Source: JACVRW01 sp963771715
GTDB lineage: Bacteria; Actinomycetota; Thermoleophilia; Solirubrobacterales; Thermoleophilaceae
Length of the DNA stretch: 64,000 nt
NCBI GenBank assembly: GCA_963771715.1
Contig: CAVYUQ010000011.1
Span: 310,001-374,000, forward strand
Reading direction: 5' to 3'
Positions 37,838 through 46,120 of the stretch are shown here, piece by piece (position 1 is the first letter of the stretch; each line of letters starts with the position of its first letter). The notes beneath the pieces are model-generated. The model ran no database searches and was not told the DNA's origin. It worked only from the letters and a program-made list of their open reading frames with translations. Made by a program: the position numbers and the translations under genes.

Positions 37838-37870
37838 AGTCCGATGCTCTGACAGCTGAGCTACCGGCCC
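37838..37870 (-). tRNA. tRNA 5'-half fragment (pseudo-tRNA)
   Basis: The minus strand reads GGGCCGG TA GCTC AGCTGTCA GAGC A TCGGACTT: a 7-nt acceptor strand, a complete D arm (GCTC/GAGC) and the 5' side of an anticodon stem, possibly leading to a TCC anticodon. After that the sequence departs from tRNA: no matching anticodon-stem 3' strand, no TTCGA T-loop and no CCGGCCC acceptor strand follow. It is a broken tRNA, as left by integration or excision at the anticodon. The rest of 37759-38065 holds nothing else recognised. Confidence 0.5.
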
Positions 37871-38065
37871 GCCGAGCGGGATCTCGGCCCCACCCTAGGG
37901 CGCCCGGACGCGACGGCCTCGCTGGCACGGGTCTCCGCCGGAGTGTCGAGTTCACGGGCGACCAGCACTCTCGGTCCCGGGGCAGCGAGAGCTGCGCTTG
38001 CACCCAAGCGGCAGCCAAATCGAGGGGTCCGACGGAGCGCCGACTACCGCGGCTCATCCGAGCGA

Positions 38066-38458
38066 CTATTCCAGGAGCCCGGCGGCTTTGAGGGCCTCCC
38101 GCTCGTTCACGAACATGTCCACCCGCACGATCTTTCCCTGCCTGACCGTGTGCACGAACCAGAAGCCCATTTCGATTGGGACACCGCTTGCATCTCCGCG
38201 TGCGGTCTGCTGATTTCGGACCACGACCTGATCCCCCGCGTCGAGGAACTCCTCTGCTGCCACCGACCACTCGGCGAATCCCTCGATCCACTCCGAAGCC
38301 TGCTCCAGAAAACCTTCCTTTCCGTGGAATGTGGCGTTGTCCAGACCGACGCGGCACGTCACCAAGTCATCGCTGATCAGGTCAAGCCAACCGGTCAGGT
38401 CGCCGCGTTCCCACGTTTCCCACACCCGCCGCACAACCTCCACGTTCTTCTGCGACAT
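38066..38458 (-). CDS. SnoaL/NTF2-like protein
   Basis: 130 residues of the NTF2 fold: SQKNVEVVRRVWETWERGDL, GKEGFLEQASEWIEGF, FWFVHTVRQGKIVRVDMF, EREALKAAGL. Close to the 31703-32107 protein, sharing the start, the EALEA(V/A)GL(W/L)E-type end and a similar promoter block, so the two are recent paralogues. Function unknown. Single gene in the accessory stretch. Confidence 0.8.
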   Translation of the reverse strand: MSQKNVEVVRRVWETWERGDLTGWLDLISDDLVTCRVGLDNATFHGKEGFLEQASEWIEGFAEWSVAAEEFLDAGDQVVVRNQQTARGDASGVPIEMGFWFVHTVRQGKIVRVDMFVNEREALKAAGLLE

Positions 38459-38467
38459 CGCCCGCGC

Positions 38468-38473
38468 AGTATC
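38468..38473 (-). promoter_or_regulatory. -10-like GATACT of NTF2-like gene
   Basis: GATACT, 9 nt, then ATG 38458; matches the block before the paralogue at 31703. Confidence 0.45.
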
Positions 38474-38785
38474 TCGCGAAACGCCCCGCCTTCCATTCAA
38501 GGAGCCGTTCCCGCTCGAGTGCTGCGCTGCCCGAAGAGCAGGACTCAGATGCGCTTGTTCCCCACTCGGTACTGACGCTCGTCCGCCGGAGTGTCCGAGT
38601 GCATTCAACCCGCTTCTTCTGCCCCGCTCCAAGGAGAAACCTAAAGAGCCGAGAGCGGCGTCAATCCGTGCGCCAGCGCATCTGGCTGCCGCGGAACCGG
38701 CACCCAGAGGGCGCGTGGACGCTTCAGGGCGGTTACGAGGGCGGCCGATCGAGATCCCTAGACGCAGACCCTGTCGGGGCGCGCC

Positions 38786-38791
38786 TAAACT
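38786..38791 (+). promoter_or_regulatory. -10 hexamer TAAACT of yeeE-like pair
   Basis: TAAACT, 7 nt, then ATG 38799. A GTGGAG stretch sits between them but too close to the ATG to act as a good ribosome site. Confidence 0.6.
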
Positions 38792-38798
38792 CGTGGAG

Positions 38799-39260
38799 AT
38801 GCTTCATCCGCAGCTGCCTTGGTACGTGGCCGGTCCGGTCCTAGGGCTGTGCGTCGTGGCTTGCCGGGCGCTCTTCAATGCGCGGCTCGGAGTGACGGGC
38901 GGCTTTTCCGAGGTCGTCGGGCGGGTCCGGGCCGGCCAGTTCAGCTTCGACTGGCGGGGTTGGTTTCTCGTTGGGGTGATCTTCGGTGGCACGCTCTACG
39001 CCCTCGCGGCGGGCGGGCCTGCGTTCCACGGCTATGGGTGGCTGACCGAGAACCTCCACGGGTCTGCCCAGGTCGCGATTGCTCCGATTCTCCTTCTCTC
39101 GGGCGTACTCATCGGTTTCGGCGCCAAGCTCGCCGGAGGCTGCACCTCCGGCAATGGATTGAGCGGCACCGCGATGCTCTCGCCGGCCGCGCTCGCGTCT
39201 ACGGCGACCTTCTTCGGCACGGCCATCGTCGTGAGCTTCCTGATCAAAGGGATCGTCTGA
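38799..39260 (+). CDS. YeeE/YedE-family sulfur transporter, N-terminal half protein
   Basis: 153 residues, four predicted membrane helices. The YeeE/YedE hallmark GAKLAGGCTSGNGLSG with its conserved Cys is present. The family moves thiosulfate or other sulfur compounds through the membrane via Cys relay. In this branch the transporter is made of two half-size proteins, and the second half follows directly (TGATG overlap at 39258-39260). Could feed cysteine synthesis, but no sulfurtransferase or rhodanese gene is adjacent. Confidence 0.88.
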   Translation: MLHPQLPWYVAGPVLGLCVVACRALFNARLGVTGGFSEVVGRVRAGQFSFDWRGWFLVGVIFGGTLYALAAGGPAFHGYGWLTENLHGSAQVAIAPILLLSGVLIGFGAKLAGGCTSGNGLSGTAMLSPAALASTATFFGTAIVVSFLIKGIV

Positions 39261-39742
39261 TGAGCTCGCGGCTTGCGGGTCTCGGCGTCGGCCTCGTGTT
39301 CGGCGTCACGCTGTGCTGGAGCGGGTTGGCCAGTCCGGTCGTGATTCGTCAGGCGCTGTTGTTCGAGGACTCCTACCTCTATTTCCTGTTCGCCTCGGCG
39401 GTGCTCGTCGCGGCGGTCGGCCTCGCGCTGCTCCGCCGCGGCGAGAGGCGCGCCCTGCTGACCGGCGCGCCGCTCCGTTGGACACCGGAGGCCCCGGCTC
39501 GCCGGCACATCGTCGGCGCCGCGGTGTTCGGGCTCGGCTGGGGCATCGCCGACGCCTGCCCCGGGCCGATCGCCGCCCAGGTCGGTCAGGGAATCGCTTG
39601 GGGCCTGTTCACGTTCGCGGGGGTCGTCATCGGCGTCTATCTCTTCGTGCGCCGAGACCGGCCGGAGACAGAGCCGGCCACGGACGTTTCCGTCGCGCCG
39701 GATGTGCGAGTCGGCGTCACGCCCGAGCCAGGGCTTCGCTGA
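39260..39742 (+). CDS. YeeE/YedE-type (DUF6691) sulfur transporter, C-terminal half protein
   Basis: 160 residues with four predicted membrane helices and the partner motif GWGIADACPGPIAAQVGQG, whose Cys is the second relay position. SPVVIRQALLFEDSYLY is also typical of this branch. The tail of about 30 residues is hydrophilic. Coupled to the preceding gene, and the two should form one pseudo-symmetric pore. Confidence 0.88.
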   Translation: MSSRLAGLGVGLVFGVTLCWSGLASPVVIRQALLFEDSYLYFLFASAVLVAAVGLALLRRGERRALLTGAPLRWTPEAPARRHIVGAAVFGLGWGIADACPGPIAAQVGQGIAWGLFTFAGVVIGVYLFVRRDRPETEPATDVSVAPDVRVGVTPEPGLR

Positions 39743-39772
39743 CGCGAGCGGAATGAGCACTAGCCTGACCGC

Positions 39773-40000
39773 GTGGTCGCGCTCACGTTCGACGATGGTC
39801 CGAACGACTTAGCCACGCCGGTGATCCTTGGATGTCCTCGACGAACCGGTCCGGTGGCGACGTTTTCGTATTCGGCAACCGCGCGACGGCGCACCTGATT
39901 GCCCGCATCCTCGAGGCCGGACATGCGGTGCAGCCGCACTGGTCGGCAGCATTTCGCCCATCATCGCCGCTTATGCCACGTGTAGACGCGCCGGAAGCCG
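39773..40000 (+). pseudogene. polysaccharide deacetylase (NodB domain) remnant
   Basis: Begins GTG with VVALTFDDGPNDLATPVIL, containing the metal-binding TFDDGP motif of NodB deacetylases. The frame then shifts at least three times: DVLDE, then FVFGNRATAHLIARILEAGH, then a stretch matching HFAHHR in a further frame. After about 75 residues the similarity ends and the remaining two thirds of a deacetylase are missing. Unlike the single indels in core genes, this combines several shifts with truncation, so it is a decayed gene. Confidence 0.75.
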
Positions 40001-40292
40001 GGCCGTGCGCCTGTACGCCCGAGTAGCGGCCCCACGGTTTCGGAAGCAGATCCACTGCTACCGCTTTGCGCGGCTTGCGGAAGCGAGGGCGGCGTTGGTC
40101 GAGACGCCTGCCGTCCTCCAGAGCAAAAGTCCGAGTCGCTGATCGCGTCTCGTGTCGGCTCTTGCCAGGGGGAGTCCGGCGGGGACTGGTTTCGGCGTCC
40201 GAGCCTCGTCCAACTCGGGTGCCAGGGCGCGTGATATACCGAGGCCAGGGCCGCCGCACTCCCTATGCAGTAGCGAAGGAGACGACGCGTAT

Positions 40293-40587
40293 GGTGACCA
40301 AAGCATTGCTGGTGCGTCTGGAGGCGCTTCCGGGTAAGGAAGCGGAACTCGCAAGCTTCCTCGAGGGAGCCAGGTCGATCGTGATGGAAGAGCCCGGCAC
40401 GACCGCGTGGTTCGCAATCCAGATCGGACCATCGACCTTTGGGGTCTTCGATGTCTTTCCCGATGACGAAGCGCGCGACGCGCACCTCGCCGGCGGGGTA
40501 GGCGAAGCGCTCGGGCCCAACACCGGAGTGCTGTTTTCCGAGCCCTCGATCGAGAAGATCGACATCCTCGCGGACAAGTTGCCGTAG
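40293..40587 (+). CDS. antibiotic biosynthesis monooxygenase (ABM) domain protein
   Basis: 97 residues, dimeric alpha/beta-barrel ABM fold: TKALLVRLEALPGKEAELAS, FLEGARSIVMEEPGTTAWFA, FDVFPDDEARDAHLAGGVGE. Such small proteins oxidise quinols or other small molecules, or have lost activity. ATG 40293 has a real ribosome site (GAAGGAG, 40276-40282), unlike the leaderless core genes. Stands alone between a pseudogene and an insertion sequence. The stretch 40001-40292 holds no other gene. Confidence 0.8.
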
Positions 40588-40676
40588 CGGGCAGAGCGCG
40601 ACGCGACGTCACGCACGACCGCATCGGACGATGAGCGGAAGCCTGTGGGCTCGACCGGCCCGCTGCCGCTTTGCGC

Positions 40677-42237
40677 GGAGGGTGTCGCATAAACCGGGGT
40701 TGTCCGGTGGGGGCTGGACGATTTCGGGATGGGCCAGAACTTCATTGCGTGTGATCGTGATCAGGAGTTGCTGCTTCCGCCGAGTCTGAGGGAGTGGCTG
40801 CCGGAGGACCATCTGGCGTGGTTCGTGCTGGAGGCGGTCGCGGAGCTGGACCTGGACGCGTTCTATGGGGCTTATCGCCAGGACGGCTGGGGTGCCGCGG
40901 CGCACGACCCGCAGATGATGGTGGCGCTGTTGGTCTACGCGTATTCGATCGGGGTGCGCTCGGCGCGGGGGATCGAGCGGCGCTGTCGCGAGGACGTCGC
41001 GTTCCGGGTGATCTGCGCGAACCGGGTGCCCGATCACGCCACGATCGCGCGCTTTCGTGCTCGCCACGAGGAGGCGATCGCCGATCTGTTCGGCGGGGTG
41101 CTCGAGCTGTGCGCGAAGGCTGGGCTGGTGAGGGTCGGGATCGTCGCGGTCGACGGCACGAAGATCGCCGCCGCGGCGACGCATCACGCCACGCGCAGCT
41201 ATGACCAGATCGCGAAGGAGATCTTGGAGGAGGCCGGCGAGATCGACCGGGCCGAGGACGAGCTGCACGGCGAAGCGCGCGGGGACGAGCTGCCCGAGGG
41301 GCTGCGCACGAGCGGCGATCGGCGCAAGTGGCTGCGTGAGGCGAAGCAGGCGCTCGAGGCCGAGCGGGCAGCCGAAGCCAAGCCGGTGCCGCGCGATCGA
41401 GGCGAGCGGCTTGGCGAGTGCAAGCGGCGCCTCGAGCGGGACTGGCAGCTCGAGCGGCGGGTGGTCGCAGAGCACGCGGCTTGGCACGCGCGCGGGATCG
41501 CCAGCGATGGGTCGCGGCGGATGGCCGGCGGCCGCGCGAACATCAAGCCCTACCCGCTGAGCGACCGGCCAGGCGGGAAGATCAACGTGAGCGACCCGGA
41601 CTCGCGCAACCTCAAGACCACGCGCGGCTGGGTGCAGGGCTACAACGCCCAAGCCGTCGTCACCGAACAGCAGATCGTGCTCGCGGCGGAGGTCAGCACC
41701 GAGTCCTTGGTCACCGCCAATCTGCAACCGATGGTCGAGACCGCCCGCGCCGAGCTCCAAGCGGCTGGCATCGAGGAGAAGCCCGCGGTGGTGTTGGCCG
41801 ACGCCGGCTACTGGAAGAACGAGGCGATCGAGGCGCTCGTCGCTCAGGGCATCCAGACGCTGGTCGCCCCCGACGCCGACCGGCGCAAAGAACCGAGGCC
41901 CGGCCGCCGCGGCGGCCTCTACGACTTCACGCGGAGGGTGCTCGCCACGGACTGGGGCAGCGAGCTCTACCTCAAACGCCAAGGCACGGTCGAGCCGGTC
42001 TTCGGACAGATCAAGGCGAACCGAGGCGCGAACCGCTTCCTACGCCGCGGCAGATCGGCCGTCCGGTCCGAATGGCGGCTGCTGGCCGCGACCCACAACC
42101 TCCTGAAGCTCCACAGACACCAGCTCGCCACCTAGACCGCAGCCCGGCCCGACTTTCGGCGCGGCGTCAAACGGCCGCGAAGCTCTCACCCAATCCGCTC
42201 ACCTCAACCCCGCCGGGACGTTTGCGCGACACCCTCC
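40677..42237 (+). mobile_element. IS1182-family insertion sequence
   Basis: 1561 bp bounded by inverted repeats GGAGGGTGTCGC(A/G)(T/C)AAAC at the left and its complement at the right (42220-42237). One transposase gene. A GC dinucleotide flanks both ends, which could be a 2-bp target copy. The flanks together line up without gaps with 40055-40125, a second copy of the same sequence, so the empty site can be read: GCTTTGCGCGATTTGCGG. Confidence 0.85.
40729..42135 (+). CDS. IS1182-family DDE transposase
   Basis: 468 residues, intact. N-terminal DUF772-type helix-turn-helix region (LPPSLREWLPEDHLAWFVLE, then ARGIERRCREDVAFRVICAN). DDE core with the first Asp in VAVDGTKIAAAAT, the second in VVLADAGYWKNEA and the Glu in RQGTVEPVFGQIK. 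It carries the long charged insertion typical of this IS group. Complete catalytic triad and intact ends suggest the element may still move. Confidence 0.93.
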   Translation: MGQNFIACDRDQELLLPPSLREWLPEDHLAWFVLEAVAELDLDAFYGAYRQDGWGAAAHDPQMMVALLVYAYSIGVRSARGIERRCREDVAFRVICANRVPDHATIARFRARHEEAIADLFGGVLELCAKAGLVRVGIVAVDGTKIAAAATHHATRSYDQIAKEILEEAGEIDRAEDELHGEARGDELPEGLRTSGDRRKWLREAKQALEAERAAEAKPVPRDRGERLGECKRRLERDWQLERRVVAEHAAWHARGIASDGSRRMAGGRANIKPYPLSDRPGGKINVSDPDSRNLKTTRGWVQGYNAQAVVTEQQIVLAAEVSTESLVTANLQPMVETARAELQAAGIEEKPAVVLADAGYWKNEAIEALVAQGIQTLVAPDADRRKEPRPGRRGGLYDFTRRVLATDWGSELYLKRQGTVEPVFGQIKANRGANRFLRRGRSAVRSEWRLLAATHNLLKLHRHQLAT

Positions 42238-42381
42238 GCGATTTGCGGAAGGGGCCGGCGCCCCACTCGAGACGCCTGCGCGTCGTCCGCGGCGAGAGTG
42301 TGCGAGCTGGCCGTCGAGACGCTCGGATCCAGGCGCTAAGCGGTAGCGCTGTGCGCGCGCTGCACCGTACCCGACTGGCGA

Positions 42382-45300
42382 TCACCCGCCGCCGGTCGCT
42401 CGTACGGTGACGACGCGATCGACCGTGGGCCCCTTCCGTGTGAACCGGTAGATCGTCACGGGCCCCTCGACGAGGTCGCCGTTGGCGTCGAAGCGGATGT
42501 CGCCGAGGATGCCGTCCTCGACGCGCGTGGCGCGCAGCTCGCGGGTGACCGAGGCGCGCGTGCCGTCGGAGCGGGCGATCGCGTCGAGCAGGATCTCCGC
42601 CGCCTGTGCGCCGTAGGCGAATGAGGAGTCCGGATCGTCCTCGGGGCGCCCGGCGGCGTCGAGCAGGCGGCGGCCCGCGGGCGGCAGCTCGCGCGTTCGG
42701 GATGCCGTAGTTGGCGACGTACATGCCCTGCGCGGCGCGGCCGCTCTCGGCCAGCCGCTCGAACTGGGCGAAGCCGTCGCTCCCGATCAGCGCGGGCCCG
42801 CGGCCCAGGCGCGCCCGCAGGTCCCCCAGGAAGGCTGGGAGCGCCGGCGGGGCGGCCCCGGCCATGAGGACCGCCTCGGGCCGCGCCGCCGCGACGCGCC
42901 GGGCCAGGCCCGCGAAGTCGCGCGCGTCCGGGTCCCATCCGGCCGCGCCCACCACGTCCAGGCCGAGCGTCCGCGCCGCCGCGCGCATGTCGTCGGCGAA
43001 GGCGGCCGTGTCCGTGTCATCGCGGTCCCACAGCACGAAGACGCGTGTCCGCCGCAGCTCCTTGGCGGCCTGGACGATCGCGACGGGAGCGAGGTGGTCG
43101 GCCGCCGCGATCCGCACGAAGTTCCGCTCGCCGGTCGGGTAGAGCTGCTCGAGCTCGCCGCGCGCCATGCCGCGGTACGGCCGCGTGAGCCCCCTGACGG
43201 TGTTCGACGGGCTGATCATGGCGAGCGGGCCGTCGGGCGCCTGGTTCGCGACCGGGATCTGGTTGCCCGAGCAGAACGAGTGAAACGAGCCGATGACGCC
43301 GATCACGTCAGGGGTGCGCGCGTACAGCTTGCCGTTGGCGAAGCAGCGCGAGTCGTCGGTGCCGCCGGCCTGAGCGGTCGAGTCGTCGCAGGACACGTAG
43401 CCGACCGTGTGGCGACCGGCCCTGAAGCCGCGGCGCTCGAAGACGAAGCGAATGCCGTCCACCATCGTCCTAACGATCGCGCGGGCGTCGCCCTGGAGCG
43501 GCAGGTCGGAGACGACGAGCAGGCGCGGGGTGCCGCCGCCGCGGAAGAAGACGTCCCGGCAGGTAGATGCGGGCAGCGTCTCATCCGTCGACGGCGCGCC
43601 GAGGGCTGTGAGCCACACGCCGCCCGCGCCGACCGCCACGTTCTGGGGCGCCGCGAGGCGGGCGACGAAACGGGCGCGGTTGCTGTCCGGGTCGATCGCG
43701 TGGACGGTACCCGTGACCTCGTTGGTGACCCAGACCCGCCCCGCGCCGAACACGACGCCGCGGACGCCCAGCCTGAGCGGGACTTGCCGGAGCGTCGGCT
43801 CGGGGACGGGATTCACGCGCCACACACTGCCGCCGGCCGGGTCCGCCACCCAGACGGATCCGGCGCCCACCGCGACCGCGGTCAGGCTCTCGGCCCGGAT
43901 CTCGACGCGCCGCGCGACGCTGTTCGTCAGCGGGTCGATCCGCGCGATCCCGGGCGCGGAGAACGGGTCGGAGGAGGGCTCGACTACCCAGACGCCCTCC
44001 GTGCCGGCGGCGACGCTGTCGGCCCTGACCTCGTCGATGCGCGCGACGCGGCGGTTCGTCCGGGGGTCGATGCGGGAGATCGTGTGGTCCGGATTGACCA
44101 CCCACACGGCGTCTTCGGAGACGGCGATCTTCGGCTGGCTCTGGCCTCCGCCGTGGAAGTACGGGCCGCTCTTGCCGCCGGGGAGGCGGATGGTCGCGTC
44201 CACCACCCCGGACTCGGGGTCGAGCCGCGACACGCTCGTCGGGTAGCTCGCGAACCGCGCGCTGGGGGACGCGTTGCCGACCCACACGGCACCAGCGCCG
44301 GCTGCCAGGTCCGTTGGCGTCGAGGCGGTGCTGAACGTGCGGACGTTCGCGCGGTCGCGCGGGTCGATCCGCGAGATCGTCCGGTCGTTCGCGTCCAGCG
44401 TCCAGACGGCGCCCTCTCCGACCGCGATCTGCGCCGGGGCCCTGCCCAGCGGGATCGCGTCCTCGACCGCGCCGGTCGCGGGGTCGAGGACGTACGCGCC
44501 CGCTCGCTCGAGCGCCGCGCCCGTGTCGTCGTCCTCTTCCCCTCCGAGCGCCGCAATGCCGGCGGCGGCTGCCGCGACCAGCAGGAGCAGGCCGCCGGCG
44601 ACGAGCAGGGCGCCCTGGAGCCGGATCCGCCGGTGTGCCGGAAGACGCGTGGCGGGGCGCGGCGCCGCCACGCCTAGCGCCGCGGCCGCTGCCTCGATCA
44701 GCGCGCCGCAGGTCGGATAGCGCCCGTCCTTTCCCTTCGCGAGTCCCGTGCGCAGCACCCGGTCCATCCGCGGCTGGCCGCGTAGCGGAGGCGGGTCCTC
44801 CTGCATGTGTCGCCCAGAGCGTCTCGGCCTCGGTTCCTCGCCTGAATGGCGGCGTTCCGGCCAGGCACTCGTACAGCACGCAGGCGAGCGCGTATGCAGT
44901 CGGTTCGCGCGTCGACAGGCTCGCCGCGGATCTGCTCCGGCGCGAGATAGTCGAGCGTGCCGACGACGCTGCCCGTCTCGGTCTCGTCCGCGCCGGTCTG
45001 CTTGGTAATGCCGAAGTCCGTCAGGTAGACGTGTCCGCCCCGGTCGATCAGGACGTTCCCGGGCTTCACGTCGCGATGGACGAGCGCGCGCTCGTGGGCG
45101 GCGTCGAGCGCGCCCGCGACCTGGGCCAGGATCTCGAGCGTCCGCTCGGGCGCGAGCTTGCCCGTCGCGCTCGAGCATGGTCTGCAGGTCCGTGCCCTCC
45201 ACGAAGCGCATGGCGAGATAGAGCTGGCCGTCGTGCTCGCCGGCCTCGTAGATCGGGATCACGTTCGGGTGGTCGAGCGAAGCCGCCAGCCTCGGCTCGC

Positions 45301-45483
45301 GCAGGAAGCGGGTGCGGAAGCTGCTCGTCCTGCGGCGAGCTCGGGGGCGATCAGCTTGAGCGCCACGGGACGCTCGAGCGACAGGTCGGTCGCCCGGTAG
45401 ACGACGCCCATCCCGCCGCGGCCGACCAGCGCTTCGATCCGGTAGCCGGCGAAGGTGGTGCCAGGGGTGAATGCTGCCTTCAT
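42382..45483 (-). CDS. transmembrane Ser/Thr receptor kinase with beta-propeller and periplasmic-binding domain; several frameshifts
   Basis: About 1033 residues after correction. The kinase domain (1-270) has G-loop VGRGGMGVVYRA, VALKLIAPEL, HRDVKPGNVLI, DFGITKQ and YLAPEQIRG. A membrane helix (LLVAGGLLLLVAAAAAGIAA) follows. Outside lies a propeller of seven blades with repeats such as VWTLDANDRTISRIDP, VWVVNPDHTISRIDP and VWVADPAGGSVWRVNP. Last is a type I periplasmic-binding domain of about 380 residues (IGSFHSFCSGNQIPVANQ, VFVLWDRDDTDTAAFADDM, GMYVANYGIPNA) ending at TGA 42382. Frame changes near 45325, 45160 (GGG for GG), 44920, 44820 and 42690. It has a GGAG ribosome site. Interpreted as a ligand-sensing kinase. 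Confidence 0.82.
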
Positions 45484-45542
45484 GCTGGTCTCCGGAGGGT
45501 TCGAGCCGACCGTACCATTGGTCCGGACGGCCGGACAGCGAC

Positions 45543-45571
45543 GAGGGACGGCGCCGGCGGCGCCGTCCCTC
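45543..45571. terminator. perfect 13-bp hairpin without T tract
   Basis: GAGGGACGGCGCC, loop GGC, then its exact complement, between the repeat-protein stop and the kinase start. No T run follows on either strand. It could be a weak terminator or an RNA-stabilising stem that sets the ratio of the two gene products. A second small palindrome (GTCCGG/CCGGAC, 45521-45536) follows. Confidence 0.6.
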
Positions 45572-45581
45572 ACTTGCGTTA

Positions 45582-46061
45582 CTACGCGATGCCGTGGCGG
45601 CGCTTGCGGCCCGTCAGCAGCAGCGCGGAGCCGGCGGCGATGCTGAAGAGGGCCAGCATCCCGGCCGCGCCGATGCCGGCGTCGCCCCAGTCGAAGCCGC
45701 CTGAGGACACGTCGCGCGGCTCGAGGACGGCGGTCTGCACCGGAGGCAGATCCCGCGCGGCGTCGACCGCGTCGGGGGAGCCGTAATCGCGGTTGAGCAC
45801 GTACGAGCGCGGATCGCCCGCCGGGGCCTGATCGGCCGCGTCCGGGGAGCCGTAGCCGCGGTTGAGCACATAGGCCTGGCCTTGGCTCTTCGACGCGGCA
45901 TCGATCCTGTCGGGCGAGCCGTAGTCGCGGTTGAGCACATAGGCCTGGCCTTGGCTCTTCGACGAGTCCGAGTGGAGCTGCTCGAACGTCGCGGCGGACG
46001 CCGGCGCGGCGCACACCGCCACGAGAGCCGCGGTGGTGAGAATGTGGCTGAGTCGAAGCAT
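45582..46061 (-). CDS. secreted, membrane-anchored protein with three YVLNRDYGSPD repeats
   Basis: 159 residues. Signal peptide LTTAALVAVCAAPASA; then three near-identical repeats QAYVLNRDYGSPD, QAYVLNRGYGSPD and RSYVLNRDYGSPD spaced 26-27 residues apart, the first two inside a longer SKSQGQAYVLNR unit. Then a Pro-containing linker, a membrane helix (GIGAAGMLALFSIAAGSALL) and a basic RKRRHG end. The layout resembles LPXTG-type anchors but no sortase motif is present. Strong ribosome site AAGGAGG. It lies between the BTAD regulator and the receptor kinase; function unknown. Confidence 0.75.
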   Translation of the reverse strand: MLRLSHILTTAALVAVCAAPASAATFEQLHSDSSKSQGQAYVLNRDYGSPDRIDAASKSQGQAYVLNRGYGSPDAADQAPAGDPRSYVLNRDYGSPDAVDAARDLPPVQTAVLEPRDVSSGGFDWGDAGIGAAGMLALFSIAAGSALLLTGRKRRHGIA

Positions 46062-46120
46062 GTCGCCTCCTTGTCGGCGGCCGCCTGGTGCGGCCGGGTT
46101 GAACCACCCTCCAAGTCAGC

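Larger units (their letters stand above)
38459..38798. other. non-coding stretch
   Basis: 340 bp between divergent genes with no convincing coding frame. It contains CCGCCGGAGTGTCCGAGT near 38583, similar to CCGCCGGAGTGTCGAGT near 37935, so short direct repeats flank the NTF2-like gene. Promoters of both neighbours lie at its edges. Nothing else recognised. Confidence 0.4.

Noticed and set aside
37773..38357. Protein-coding gene on the minus strand downstream of nfo
   Set aside because: It contains GSSAVRASDF, the translation of a tRNA D-arm region; the rest is low-complexity.
40587..42381. CRISPR array or integron around the IS
   Set aside because: No regularly spaced repeats; only IS ends and one duplicated flank.
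44748..45069. Independent short kinase fragment genes
   Set aside because: Each piece holds consecutive motifs of one Hanks kinase in changing frames; one gene with indels is simpler.
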